From assembly GCF_900104575.1 (NCBI RefSeq), contig NZ_LT629731.1:1843051-1907050 (forward strand): a DNA stretch of 64,000 nt. The letters are read 5' to 3'. Under the pieces are notes generated by a model. The model was given only the letters and a program-made list of their open reading frames with translations, had not been told where the DNA came from and did no database searches. Made by a program: the position numbers and the translations under genes. This DNA is from Bacillus tuaregi. Lineage in GTDB: Bacteria > Bacillota > Bacilli > Bacillales > Cytobacillaceae. Shown one piece after another: positions 1-8,987 of this stretch. How positions within the stretch are numbered: the first letter of the stretch is position 1; each line of letters opens with the position of its first letter.

Positions 1-1969
1 GCTGTGCAATCGAAGCACTTAGCTCTGCTAACGGTCCCTGTACACCTGTGATGACCCCCTTAATTTTGCCGTATTCAGGTGAGTAGAGGATTTCCTCATA
101 GCTTTCTTCAAGTGTTGTAAAATCCTCTGGCTTAATCTGTGATAGATTGCTAGATAAAAGGCTTAAACCCTCACCAACCTGCTGATAGCCACTATTTAAG
201 GCCGATAAATTGGTTCCTATATCCTGATAAGCCTGTAACAGCTGCTGCTGACCGTTTAATAATTCTTCAGCACCTGCCTTCGCCTCAGCAAGACCAGCCT
301 TAATTTGCGTCGATCCGGCAGTCCCCTGACGGATTCCTTCTTCAATTTTGGCTAGATTTGCCTCGATTTCTGACAAACCGGATTGTAAGTCACTTGTACC
401 TGATACCAAGGTGCCGATTCCATCTGTTGCCTTCTTAAGTTCAGGGGCAGAGGAGGTAAGCTCACTTTCAGCCTCATGTAAACCTTCACTAATTTGTTCA
501 ATACCGTCTTTACCTTCACCAAGACCATTTTCCAACGTTTCTGCTTGGCTAGAAAGGTAAAGCTCTTCAATTGTTTCCCCAACCGGTCTTGTCGCTGAGC
601 GAACTTTATCAACTAAGTCAACCTTTTCGAGATTTTGAGATAGAGCTTCGATGATTTCAAGGTACTCAATCGAGTCCATTTTCTCATCATTTTGGAGAAC
701 AATTTGTGTTGATAGGGCTTCACCAGGACTGAAGCTGTCAGATATCACATTAAAGCCTTTGATGGCTGGAACATCGTCACTAACTTCTTCAAGTGAATTA
801 AAGGAAAGTGTGCCATCATAGGTGAAAAGGAATGGGACACAAATGACCGCTACCAGTAATAATGATAAAACCGGTCTTGAAAGTGAGAATTTCCCTGCAA
901 GTCCCCACATTCTGCTTTCCCCATGCTCTGCCGCCTTTTTAGACGGCCAGAATAGCTTAGCTCCAAGTGTGGCCATGAAAAAGGGAACGACTGTAAATAA
1001 AGCTAATAAAAGCACGGCCACACCGACAGCAACGGCTGCTGCAGATTGATAAAGCTGGAATTCGGAAAATCCAATCGCTGCAAACCCAATCATAACAGCC
1101 AATCCGCTAAACAGGACGGTTCTTCCTGCATTTCGATAAGTCGCAACAATGGCTTCCGCAATCGTGTCGTTAGCCGATAATTCCTCTTTAAATCGGCTCA
1201 ATAGCAAAATACAATAGTCTGTTCCAATCCCAAACAATACTGCTACTAAAAAGATTTGTGTATAGCTTGAGATAGGGAAGTCTACTGAATCCACTAAAAA
1301 GGCTACAATCGACTGTGATGTCAGATACGTGATACCAACTGTCAATAATGGAATAAAGGGTGCAATGAATGATCTGAAAACAAGGAGCAAGACAATTAAA
1401 ATAAAGACAACCGTAATACCTTCCGTTTTCTTTAAGCCCTCCTGTGAGCTTGTAATCATCGCTTCACTAATCATCCAGCTACCTGTGTAATAATGCTCTA
1501 CTTCTATATCTTCAATGGTTTCATAGTACAGCTGGCGTAGCTCCTGTTCACTCATATCATCATTCCAAGTATGCTGAATCGAAACCATTATGGTTTTTCC
1601 ATCCTCTGAAACGAGCTGGTCCTTTAAGGATTCTTGATGAAAATGAGTTAAAATCTCTGTTATTCCAAGCTTTGCTTCATTTTTCTCAAGCAATTTTATC
1701 GCTTTTTCAGCTTCCGAAAGATCCTTAGCTGTCAAACCTTTCTCATTATGGAAAACAAGTGCAAGGGTTGAGGTGTCTCCAGTATCCTCTTGTTCCTGCA
1801 CTTTTTGTAATATTTCTCCTGCTAATGTAGAGGAATAACCGTCTGGTACGGTTATATCTCCTTTTTCGCGAACAAGTTCTCCCATATTTGGCGCTAGTAA
1901 AAATAAGCTAACAGCTGCCGCAATCCAGAGAAGCATGACAAGCCATTTGCCCTTTATTATTGCTTTCAC
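1..1969 (-). CDS. MMPL/RND-family membrane exporter (3' part beyond window)
   Basis: The open frame has 656 codons and no stop before the left edge, so the C-terminus is missing. The protein begins with a membrane segment (VMLLWIAAAVSLFL), then a soluble domain of about 150 residues, a block of several membrane helices (about residues 185-370), and a long Gly/Leu/Glu-rich extracellular region that is probably coiled coil. This is the layout of MMPL transporters such as B. subtilis YdgH/YdfJ, which export lipids or hydrophobic compounds. The start is GTG, 3 nt after the MarR stop codon, with GGGGGAA as ribosome binding site, so the two genes are probably translationally coupled. The substrate cannot be read from sequence. 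The operon implies de-repression by a MarR ligand. Confidence 0.88.
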   Translation of the reverse strand, partial: MKAIIKGKWLVMLLWIAAAVSLFLLAPNMGELVREKGDITVPDGYSSTLAGEILQKVQEQEDTGDTSTLALVFHNEKGLTAKDLSEAEKAIKLLEKNEAKLGITEILTHFHQESLKDQLVSEDGKTIMVSIQHTWNDDMSEQELRQLYYETIEDIEVEHYYTGSWMISEAMITSSQEGLKKTEGITVVFILIVLLLVFRSFIAPFIPLLTVGITYLTSQSIVAFLVDSVDFPISSYTQIFLVAVLFGIGTDYCILLLSRFKEELSANDTIAEAIVATYRNAGRTVLFSGLAVMIGFAAIGFSEFQLYQSAAAVAVGVAVLLLALFTVVPFFMATLGAKLFWPSKKAAEHGESRMWGLAGKFSLSRPVLSLLLVAVICVPFLFTYDGTLSFNSLEEVSDDVPAIKGFNVISDSFSPGEALSTQIVLQNDEKMDSIEYLEIIEALSQNLEKVDLVDKVRSATRPVGETIEELYLSSQAETLENGLGEGKDGIEQISEGLHEAESELTSSAPELKKATDGIGTLVSGTSDLQSGLSEIEANLAKIEEGIRQGTAGSTQIKAGLAEAKAGAEELLNGQQQLLQAYQDIGTNLSALNSGYQQVGEGLSLLSSNLSQIKPEDFTTLEESYEEILYSPEYGKIKGVITGVQGPLAELSASIAQ

Positions 1970-1972
1970 ACA

Positions 1973-2434
1973 TTATTCCCCCAAGTTTTTATCTTTTGCC
2001 GCTAGAATGATTTGATTTAGCTTTTCGTATGTCTTCATAAAGGCTTCAATTTCTTCCTGATCAAATTGCGTGATAAATGATGTAACTAATTGATGGATTC
2101 GGACTTCAGATTGATTAAATACTTCTTTCCCGGCTTCCGTTAACGTTAAATAAATCATCCGACGATCCTTATCATCACGAGTTCGTAGGATAAGCCCTTT
2201 ATCCCACAAGCGATTGATAATGGCGGTAATGGCACTTTTTTTAACATTAAAAATTTCCGCCAGCTCTGAAGAGGTACAGACTCCGACCTTGTTTATGTAC
2301 CTGAGCATATACTGCTGGTCATTGGTTAAATCACTGCTTATTTGTCCTTTTATTAAACTCTCTACATTTTTTTCAATGAAGAAATTCAAGTCAATATACT
2401 GGTCGACAAGCTTTTTAATAGACGTATCATCCAA
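1973..2434 (-). CDS. MarR-family transcriptional repressor
   Basis: This 153-residue protein has a winged helix-turn-helix in the middle (CTSSELAEIFNVKKSAITAI), a wing with DKDRRMIYLTLTEAGK, and flanking dimerisation helices, as expected for MarR proteins. These bind small phenolic or lipophilic ligands and release DNA. The start is TTG, supported by GAGAGGTG about 8 nt upstream. It is the first gene of an operon with the MMPL exporter, and palindromes lie directly between its promoter and its start. Autoregulation together with the exporter is therefore likely (inference). Confidence 0.9.
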   Translation of the reverse strand: MDDTSIKKLVDQYIDLNFFIEKNVESLIKGQISSDLTNDQQYMLRYINKVGVCTSSELAEIFNVKKSAITAIINRLWDKGLILRTRDDKDRRMIYLTLTEAGKEVFNQSEVRIHQLVTSFITQFDQEEIEAFMKTYEKLNQIILAAKDKNLGE

Positions 2435-2453
2435 AAATGGTTCACCTCTCTAA

Positions 2454-2485
2454 TAGTTAAATAATTGAACTATTTACTTGGTAAA
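2454..2485. promoter_or_regulatory. Probable MarR operator (two adjacent palindromes)
   Basis: The imperfect palindrome TAGTTAAATAATTGAACTA (2454-2472) has 5-bp arms TAGTT/AACTA. It is followed at once by TTTACTTGGTAAA (2473-2485). Both lie between the -10 element and the marR start, the usual position for an autorepressor site. Confidence 0.6.
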
Positions 2486-2513
2486 CTATAATACATTCTT
2501 TTGTTTTTGTAAA
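2485..2513 (-). promoter_or_regulatory. SigA-type promoter of marR-MMPL operon
   Basis: On the minus strand TTTACA is followed after 17 nt by TATAGT. The spacing is ideal, and the -10 abuts the palindromes taken as the MarR operator. Confidence 0.6.
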
Positions 2514-2538
2514 CATAATAAATAAGTTAATAACAATG

Positions 2539-2577
2539 AAAAAACCTGACTCTCATCAATATGAAAATCAGGTTTTT
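2539..2577 (-). terminator. Rho-independent terminator of DUF389 gene
   Basis: The stem AAAACCTGA/TCAGGTTTT ends in a run of T on the minus strand, just downstream of the DUF389 stop codon. Confidence 0.8.
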
Positions 2578-2581
2578 GGCG

Positions 2582-4018
2582 TCATCCATTTTCTTTTTTT
2601 GTTTCGTCTTTTTCAGTCCTTTCTTGTTGTTCCTCTGTATCATTTTTGTTTTGAGTTGTATCTGTTGTCTGAAGGGTAACAGAGACCTTCCTTTTTAACT
2701 TATCCTCTAAAATTCCTTCAATCGTTTTAATGAATTTTTCATCTAAAGTCTTTTCACTATTGATTTTTAGAAGCAGCTTATAGGTGCCTGTGCCTCGTTG
2801 ATACTCAAAACTAAAATCAGTTAATTTACCACTGAATAGCTGTAGCTTCTCAGTTACCACTTGTTCAATGATTTCCTCAGGTGTGCTTGTTTGCGTTTCA
2901 ATCACTTCTACTACCTCTTTTTCAGGCTGAGGCAGTAACGACTTGTATCCGTCAGTGGAACCTTCATTATTTACCTTTTGGATAATTGCAATATCGGCGC
3001 TGAGCTGTACGGGTGCGGTTAATTTATATTCAAGACTGTTTTCTAATTTTCGAATGTCCTCAGGGAGAATGACCTGTGCGGAGTTAAATTCAGTGTCAAT
3101 GAGAAAAGTTCCTTCTTTTTCAACAAAATGAAGTGAAATAATCTTTGCATCTGGTGCTAATACACTTAGACCTTCATCGAGTGCTGAGCGGATGGTCTTT
3201 TCCTTTCGATCACCTTCAATTGAACTATTTAAAAGAATAACTAGTGGAATAGACACAAGTAATAGAAGGGTAACAGGATAAATAATTTTATTTTCTACTA
3301 ACCGTGAGAACAAAGTATTGCGTTCATTATTGATATCGAGATTTAGATAGTTAGATATGGATGGAGTTGTAAATCCTGCAAATTTAAAAATTACGATAGC
3401 AATGACATTTATTGCAATCATGTTGGCAATAAAGAGTAATAATGCTCCGCCTGCCAATTGATATTCTTGTTTGGCAAGGGAAATCCCGACAACACATAAG
3501 GGCGGCATTAAGGCAGTCGCAATAGCCACGCCAGGAAGTGTTGCCCCCGATCGGTAACAGATGGCATAGGTACCTGCTGCCCCGGACGCAAGTGCAATGA
3601 TTAAATCAATTAATGTAGGTTCTGTTCGAGCTAAAATTTCAGGGGTTAGACCTGAGACAGGTAATAATAGGGTTAATAGGGTGGAGAGCACAATCGCAAT
3701 AAATGCTCCAATCAATTCAGCTTTAATTGTGACTTTTAAAAGATAGTTATTACCGGTAATGAGTGCAAGTCCACCGCCGAGGATTGGGTTCATTAATGGA
3801 GCAATCAACATGGCACCAATGATAACAGCGGTACTATTTGACAGAAGTCCGTAGGTAGCAACCGAGCAGGATAAAACAACCATAATGTAATAATACGTAT
3901 CAGGCTGTGAATCTGCCTGAATTTTTTTGGTGATTTTATCACGGACGTCACCTTTTAATTGGTATCTTCTTTTTTGCTTTACATCAGCTAAATGCTGAGG
4001 ATCAAGAACGGGTTCCAT
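2582..4018 (-). CDS. DUF389 family integral membrane protein
   Basis: A 478-residue protein. The first 330 residues hold a short polar N-terminus and about seven to eight hydrophobic segments with conserved-looking stretches AVIIGAMLIAPLMNPI and GVAIATALMPPLCVVGI, typical of the DUF389 (TIGR00341) family of unknown function. The last 150 residues are soluble, and the extreme C-terminus is a very charged Glu/Lys/Thr tail. The start at ATG 4018 is preferred because GAAAGGAATT lies just upstream; an in-frame extension to 4102 has no ribosome binding site. It is a single gene between two terminators. Function unknown. Confidence 0.85.
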   Translation of the reverse strand: MEPVLDPQHLADVKQKRRYQLKGDVRDKITKKIQADSQPDTYYYIMVVLSCSVATYGLLSNSTAVIIGAMLIAPLMNPILGGGLALITGNNYLLKVTIKAELIGAFIAIVLSTLLTLLLPVSGLTPEILARTEPTLIDLIIALASGAAGTYAICYRSGATLPGVAIATALMPPLCVVGISLAKQEYQLAGGALLLFIANMIAINVIAIVIFKFAGFTTPSISNYLNLDINNERNTLFSRLVENKIIYPVTLLLLVSIPLVILLNSSIEGDRKEKTIRSALDEGLSVLAPDAKIISLHFVEKEGTFLIDTEFNSAQVILPEDIRKLENSLEYKLTAPVQLSADIAIIQKVNNEGSTDGYKSLLPQPEKEVVEVIETQTSTPEEIIEQVVTEKLQLFSGKLTDFSFEYQRGTGTYKLLLKINSEKTLDEKFIKTIEGILEDKLKRKVSVTLQTTDTTQNKNDTEEQQERTEKDETKKENG

Positions 4019-4110
4019 GGATATACAATTCCTTTCATTAGGGCCTACATTCGTATTATAAAGGAGGAACATCGAAAAACCAGTAGTAAATAATAGAATC
4101 ATTCAAAATA

Positions 4111-4155
4111 AAAAAGGATAGATGGCAGGAATAACACCCTGTATCTATCCTTTTC
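4111..4155 (-). terminator. Terminator downstream of Na/Pi cotransporter gene
   Basis: A long stem (AAAAGGATAGAT... with ...ATCTATCCTTTT, extended by GCAGG/CCTG) has T-rich sequence on both sides. It ends the upstream minus-strand gene and isolates the DUF389 gene. Confidence 0.8.
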
Positions 4156-4202
4156 GAAATGGAAGCATGAATGACTATAGAGAAGGGGAAGTTCCATTCT
4201 CA

Positions 4203-5858
4203 TCATTGTGCATAGTAATTCGTGGTATTAGCGGATGAACTGATAACCGCTTCAGCAATATTGCAGGCATGATCTGCAATTCTTTCCAAGTTACTAATTA
4301 TATCCACAAATACAATACCAGCATCTCCTGAACAGAGTCTTTCGTTTAAACGCAGGATATGACGCTTCCTAAGGACTCTTTCCATTTTATCAATTTCTTC
4401 TTCTTTCGATAATACATCCTTTGACATTTCTAAGTTGTTCTCAAAAAAGGCAGTTAAGGCAGTTTGTAGTGTATTAGTTGTCAGTTCATACATCTCTCTT
4501 AATTCACCATAGGCTTCTTCGGAAAACAGCACCTTTTTATTGATTTTATAATCAATTAATTCAACAATATTTTCCATATGGTCACCGATTCTTTCAATGT
4601 CTCTAATTGAGTCGGCAATATCTGAAAAATCATCTCGCTCTTTATTGGAAAGGGATTTCGATGAGATGGCTAACAAGTATTCGGTTATCTTTCTATCTAA
4701 ATGGTTGATTCCTGTTTCATATTGAAGAGCATTTTCAGCATATTTCTTGTCATTAGTCTTTAAATAAGTAAAGGCATCCTCTAAGCCAGATAATGAAAAC
4801 TCTCCCATTCTTTTTAATTCTTCTTTTGCTTGGCCGAGTGCGATCGCTGGAGAATGCTCGATTAAGGTTGGATTCAAATGTTGTGGCTTCGTATCAATGA
4901 ACTCATCCTCGCCGGGAATAATCTTAGTGACGATCCACGCTAGTAGGGCGATAAATGGAAACTGAATAATAGTATTAGAAATATTAAAGGTTCCATGGGC
5001 AAAGGCAATCGTCATCTCCGGATTAAGATTTAACATGTTCTGTAAATTAGTGATTAAAGCTGTAAAAGGTACAAGAAGTATAACGAAAATGATCGTACCA
5101 ATGATGTTAAACGTAACATGGACTAGAGCAGCTCGTCTTGCGGAAATAGAAGCACCGATAGACGCGATAATGGCAGTAATCGTCGTCCCAATATTATCAC
5201 CAAAAAGAACTGGTAAAGCGGCATTTAGTGAAATGGTTCCCTCTGAGAATAGTCCCTGTAAAATCCCAATAGTAGCACTTGAGCTTTGGACTATCACGGT
5301 GAGTACCGTCCCAACGACAACACCTAAAATGGGATTATCACTCATGCTTAGTGTAAGCTCCCGAAAGGCATCCAAAGAACTTAGTGGTTTCATGCCATCC
5401 CCCATTAACTCTAAGCCAAAGAAGAGAGCGCCAAACCCGAATACGACCTGTCCAAGGGCTGTAATCAACCTATTTTTAAAGAAAAAGAGGAAAATTGCGC
5501 CGAGTGCAATAATTGGTAGGGCATAGGCGCCAATATCAATCCCAATGATAAAGGCTGTTACTGTTGTCCCAATATTAGCTCCCATTATGACACCAATGGC
5601 TTGTCTTAAGGTCATAAAACCAGCACTAACTAATCCAACCGTTAAGGCAGTTGTGCCTGAGCTTGATTGGATAAGAGCTGTAACAATAATACCTGCTAAA
5701 ACACCCATAAACGGATTCGTTGTAAACCGGTCTAAAATGCTTTTTAATCGATCACCGGCGGCTGACTGCAATCCATCTCCCATGTATTTAATTCCGAATA
5801 AAAAGATCCCTAATCCACCAAAAAAGTGAAATAACATTTCCTGATAGTTAATTTCCAA
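4203..5858 (-). CDS. Na+/phosphate cotransporter with PhoU-like C-terminus (NptA type)
   Basis: A protein of about 551 residues. Two repeated transport modules carry the QSSS signature (LIQSSSGTTAL near residue 65 and VIVQSSSATIG near 195), each with a following GANIGTT/GDNIGTT loop, as in SLC34/NptA transporters. The last 200 residues are helical and match the PhoU-like regulatory domain (DSIRDIERIGDHMENI; ISNLERIADHACNIAEA). TTG 5858 is chosen because TTTAGGAG precedes it by about 11 nt; starts at 5915 (no ribosome binding site) or ATG 5837 are possible. It is predicted to couple Na+ entry to phosphate movement in the cytoplasmic membrane. A shorter paralogue without PhoU lies at 56904. Confidence 0.88.
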   Translation of the reverse strand: MEINYQEMLFHFFGGLGIFLFGIKYMGDGLQSAAGDRLKSILDRFTTNPFMGVLAGIIVTALIQSSSGTTALTVGLVSAGFMTLRQAIGVIMGANIGTTVTAFIIGIDIGAYALPIIALGAIFLFFFKNRLITALGQVVFGFGALFFGLELMGDGMKPLSSLDAFRELTLSMSDNPILGVVVGTVLTVIVQSSSATIGILQGLFSEGTISLNAALPVLFGDNIGTTITAIIASIGASISARRAALVHVTFNIIGTIIFVILLVPFTALITNLQNMLNLNPEMTIAFAHGTFNISNTIIQFPFIALLAWIVTKIIPGEDEFIDTKPQHLNPTLIEHSPAIALGQAKEELKRMGEFSLSGLEDAFTYLKTNDKKYAENALQYETGINHLDRKITEYLLAISSKSLSNKERDDFSDIADSIRDIERIGDHMENIVELIDYKINKKVLFSEEAYGELREMYELTTNTLQTALTAFFENNLEMSKDVLSKEEEIDKMERVLRKRHILRLNERLCSGDAGIVFVDIISNLERIADHACNIAEAVISSSANTTNYYAQ

Positions 5859-6008
5859 GGCTGAATCCACTCCTAAATAATAAAAAATAAAACAAAACCT
5901 TAAACATAGTATCAATTAAAACGCGTGTTTTTACGCATTTAATTAAATCTTTACACTAAATTTACAAAACCTTTACAATTCAATATTCGAAAATATACGA
6001 GTAATCTA

Positions 6009-6235
6009 TTTAACTTCATTCAGCAAATGCTTTTTGTACCGAAAGCTTGCGACAGGTACAGAAGTCCTCCACTTCTACAGGTGGGGGATGAATGCAAATG
6101 GTACATCGATTCAGTGAGGGTTCAAACCCCGGCTGAATGAAGTTAAGCCTCCGGCGGATGTCACGGATTTTTTAAGGTAGTTTACCCGAGCGAGCTCAGG
6201 TAATCAGGACGCAAATTCGACGGGCGAATTTGATT
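6009..6235 (+). repeat. Structured interspersed repeat, copy A (fullest copy)
   Basis: About 227 bp. Outer arms AACTTCATTCAGC and GCTGAATGAAGTT enclose three inner hairpins: TGTACC/GGTACA, CCACTT/AGGTGG, and GAAT/ATTC. These are followed by the 3' module GCCTCCGGCGGATGTCACGG, a TTACC/GGTAA hairpin, and a CAAATTCG/CGAATTTG hairpin. Copies B, C, D and E elsewhere in the window share these modules with precise internal losses. It lies in the divergent region between the Na/Pi cotransporter and ctaB genes. No significant coding potential is seen. Confidence 0.85.
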
Positions 6236-6483
6236 AAAGTAAATCTAAATAGAGGAGTATTTTGAAAAGAATAATATAGAAAAATGCTGTCGAAATGAGT
6301 TATAATATATCATAATAATGTTGTTAAAGTTATTTATTTCATATAGTGAAATTTTCGAGTCAATTTGGTTTGAAGGAAAAAGAGCTCCAATTCAAATAAA
6401 ATTTGTCCGCTTAATCTAACGTTAAAGCAGGATAGAGAAACTCCTAGATAGACATAGTGAGAAAACTCAGGGGGAGAATTCAA
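6236..6483. other. AT-rich leader between repeat copy A and ctaB
   Basis: A 248-bp stretch with no open frame. A TATAAT hexamer lies at 6301-6306, but no convincing -35 was found at the proper distance. The final segment carries the ctaB ribosome binding site AGGGGGAG. Confidence 0.4.
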
Positions 6484-7413
6484 ATGAGGGAAACGGTAAC
6501 AACTGCATTAGAAAGAAATGAAAAGTCCTACCAAGTAGAAGAACGATCGTTAAAATCAACCATAGTGGACCTGGCTTCACTTTTAAAAGGGCTAGTTTTG
6601 GTTGTCAATGTGCTTCCAGTCCTAACCGGGTTTTGGTTGGCGCTACACTTTACAAATGCCTCTATCGTAGACTATTGGGGAGATTTGGTCCTCACCATGA
6701 TTGGAAGCACACTGGTTATCGCTGGTGCCTTAGCGCTAAATAACTGGTATGAAGTTGATTTAGACCGAGTTATGGAAAGAACGAAAAATCGACCGACGGT
6801 GACAGGAAACTTTTCTATGAAGGTAGTATTAACTTTAGGGATTGTTTTTACGATTATCGGATTTGCCTTTTTGTTTTTAACAACCATTGAAGCGGTCATA
6901 TATTCCTTTATCGGCTGGTTTACGTATGTTGTTTTATATACGATGTGGTCGAAAAGAAAATATACACTTAACACGATGATTGGAGCGGTTTCAGGTGCTG
7001 TTACCCCATTAATGGGCTGGACAGTTATTGCCCCGGGCTATCATATGGTTCCGATTACCCTAGCATTAATTGTTTTTATTTGGCAGATGCCGCATACGTT
7101 TGCGATTGCAATGAGAAGATATGATGAATATAAGCGGGCTGGAGTAGCAATGCTACCGGTTGTATATGGCTTTGAAGTGACGAAGCGTCAAATCGTTGTT
7201 TATATCTTATGTCTGTTGCCACTGCCATTCTTTTTAGTGTCACTTGGCACAACCTTTGTTGTTATTGCAACATTGATGAACATAATCTGGATTGTAACAG
7301 GAATCCGTGGTCTCTATACGAGAAACGATATGAAATGGGCTAATCAAATGTTTATTTATTCGGTTAACTACATTCTAATCCTTTTTATCTTAATGATGAT
7401 GGTTACTTGGTAA
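6484..7413 (+). CDS. ctaB: Protoheme IX farnesyltransferase (heme O synthase)
   Basis: This 309-residue UbiA-family prenyltransferase has about nine membrane helices. The first Asp-rich signature is seen in NNWYEVDLDRVMERTKNRP and the second in MRRYDEYKRAGVAMLPV. It transfers farnesyl to protoheme IX to make heme O for cytochrome oxidase assembly, which implies aerobic respiration. ATG 6484 has the ribosome binding site AGGGGGAG 7 nt upstream; a GTG at 6457 lacks one. The gene stands alone here, away from ctaA or ctaCDEF. The structured repeat lies upstream and a terminator follows. Confidence 0.93.
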   Translation: MRETVTTALERNEKSYQVEERSLKSTIVDLASLLKGLVLVVNVLPVLTGFWLALHFTNASIVDYWGDLVLTMIGSTLVIAGALALNNWYEVDLDRVMERTKNRPTVTGNFSMKVVLTLGIVFTIIGFAFLFLTTIEAVIYSFIGWFTYVVLYTMWSKRKYTLNTMIGAVSGAVTPLMGWTVIAPGYHMVPITLALIVFIWQMPHTFAIAMRRYDEYKRAGVAMLPVVYGFEVTKRQIVVYILCLLPLPFFLVSLGTTFVVIATLMNIIWIVTGIRGLYTRNDMKWANQMFIYSVNYILILFILMMMVTW

Positions 7414-7470
7414 TAGCTATAGAATAGACTATTTAAGGAACCTTGACTGTGATGAAACACACAAAATAGG

Positions 7471-7500
7471 AAAAGACCTCGAATAATGAGGTCTTTTTTT
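7471..7500. terminator. Bidirectional terminator (ctaB / aspartase-like gene)
   Basis: AAAAGACCTC, a 7-nt loop, then GAGGTCTTTTTTT. T runs on both strands serve two convergent genes. Confidence 0.85.
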
Positions 7501-7551
7501 GTGTGTTACGCATGGCTGAAAATAATAGAAAATCATTTACGAAGCTCCTCG

Positions 7552-8940
7552 TTACACCATTTTTCGCGGATCAAGCTTTTTTTCAATCTCCTCTGTTAAC
7601 AATCCGTTTTCTTTTAGCACCTGTTTGATTGTCTTATTTTCTTCATCTGCTTGTTTTCCAATTTGAGATGCTAGGTCATAGCCCATTGTCGGACTAAGGG
7701 CTGTAACCAATGAAAGGCTGGCTTCCATCCATTCTTGACATTTATCTCCATTCGCTTGTATGCCGTTAATACACTTTGTAACAAGTGTAGAAAGAGCATT
7801 TGAAAGCAGCTCAATGGAATGTAGTAATGTATAGGCAATCACGGGCATCAAGACGTTTATTTCCAGTTGACCTGCCATTCCGGCTGTTGATATCGCGGTT
7901 TCAAAGCCAATAATTTGACAGCAAACCATATGTGTCATTTCTAAAATGGCAGGATTTACTTTACCAGGCATGATGGTGGAACCAGGTTGCACCGAGGGAA
8001 GAGTAATTTCCGCAAGTCCAGTTCTAGGACCGGAGCTTAATAAACGTAAATCACTGGTTATTTTAATTAAATGAATGGCTAATTCCTTAAGAGCCATAAT
8101 GGTTTGAATAGGGGCGTTCGTATTTTGCATGAATGTAAACATATTAGGAGGCTCTTGAAAAGGCAGCTTCGTTCGTTGACAGATTTCCTTCATTACTTTC
8201 GGGATGTATTCAGGATGTAAATTGATTTTGGTGCCAATCGCATTTCCTCCCATGCCAATATTATATAAGGATCCTAAGCAGCCTTCAATACGTTGGGACA
8301 TGTCACGTATGGTACCCGCATATCCAGAAAATTCCTGTCCAAGTCGCATAGGGACGGCATCATGTAAATGAGTCCGACCTGATTTTAATATAGGCATAAG
8401 TTCTTCAGCTTTTTTATGCAAGGCCTGCTCTAGTTGCGAAAGAGCAGGGAGAAGGTGTTGCACAAGACCTTCTGCAGCTGAGATATGAATAGCCGTATGG
8501 TAGGTATCGTTCGTGGATTGTGACAGATTGACATGATCATTTGGATGGACTTTTTTATTACTAGAATCCAAGGCGTCACCTAAAATTTCTGAGGCACGAT
8601 TAGCAATCACTTCATTTGTATTCATATTAAACGAGGTACCTGCACCGGCTTGGTACACATCAACGAGAAAATGCTCATCCCATTTTCCAGCTATTACTTC
8701 CTCTGACGCTTGAATAATGGCTATCCCAATTGGTTCAGACAACTTACCCAATTCAAGATTTGCCGTAGCAGCGGAAGCTTTAATGATGCCTTGTGCCTTA
8801 ATAAATGGACGTGGCATACGAATTCCGCTAATTTGAAAGTTATCAACGGCCCTTTGGGTTTGTGCGCCATAATACGCATGAAAAGGAATCTTTATTTCAC
8901 CTAATGGATCCTTCTCCTTACGGAATTGTTTGAATGTCAT
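7552..8940 (-). CDS. Aspartate ammonia-lyase / fumarase superfamily lyase
   Basis: A 462-residue member of the aspartase/fumarase superfamily. The mobile-loop signature GSTIMPGKVNP and the substrate-binding GRTHLHDAVP and STNDTYHTA stretches are all present. Overall it resembles B. subtilis aspartase AnsB (aspartate to fumarate plus ammonia) more than fumarase: it begins RKEKDPLGE, has YYGAQTQRA, and ends LDPRKMV. Substrate choice is inference. ATG 8940 follows AAGGAGAATAAA; the frame extends to 8985 without support. Only 47 bp separate it from the divergent nitronate monooxygenase, which has lost its 5' end. Confidence 0.87.
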   Translation of the reverse strand: MTFKQFRKEKDPLGEIKIPFHAYYGAQTQRAVDNFQISGIRMPRPFIKAQGIIKASAATANLELGKLSEPIGIAIIQASEEVIAGKWDEHFLVDVYQAGAGTSFNMNTNEVIANRASEILGDALDSSNKKVHPNDHVNLSQSTNDTYHTAIHISAAEGLVQHLLPALSQLEQALHKKAEELMPILKSGRTHLHDAVPMRLGQEFSGYAGTIRDMSQRIEGCLGSLYNIGMGGNAIGTKINLHPEYIPKVMKEICQRTKLPFQEPPNMFTFMQNTNAPIQTIMALKELAIHLIKITSDLRLLSSGPRTGLAEITLPSVQPGSTIMPGKVNPAILEMTHMVCCQIIGFETAISTAGMAGQLEINVLMPVIAYTLLHSIELLSNALSTLVTKCINGIQANGDKCQEWMEASLSLVTALSPTMGYDLASQIGKQADEENKTIKQVLKENGLLTEEIEKKLDPRKMV

Positions 8941-8987
8941 TTTATTCTCCTTGAAAACATTGTCATAGACATCATGATAGAGCAATC

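Noticed and set aside
5035-5526. 163-codon open frame on the plus strand inside the Na/Pi cotransporter gene
   Set aside because: It lies opposite a well-supported gene, has no ribosome binding site and its composition is typical of an antisense shadow.
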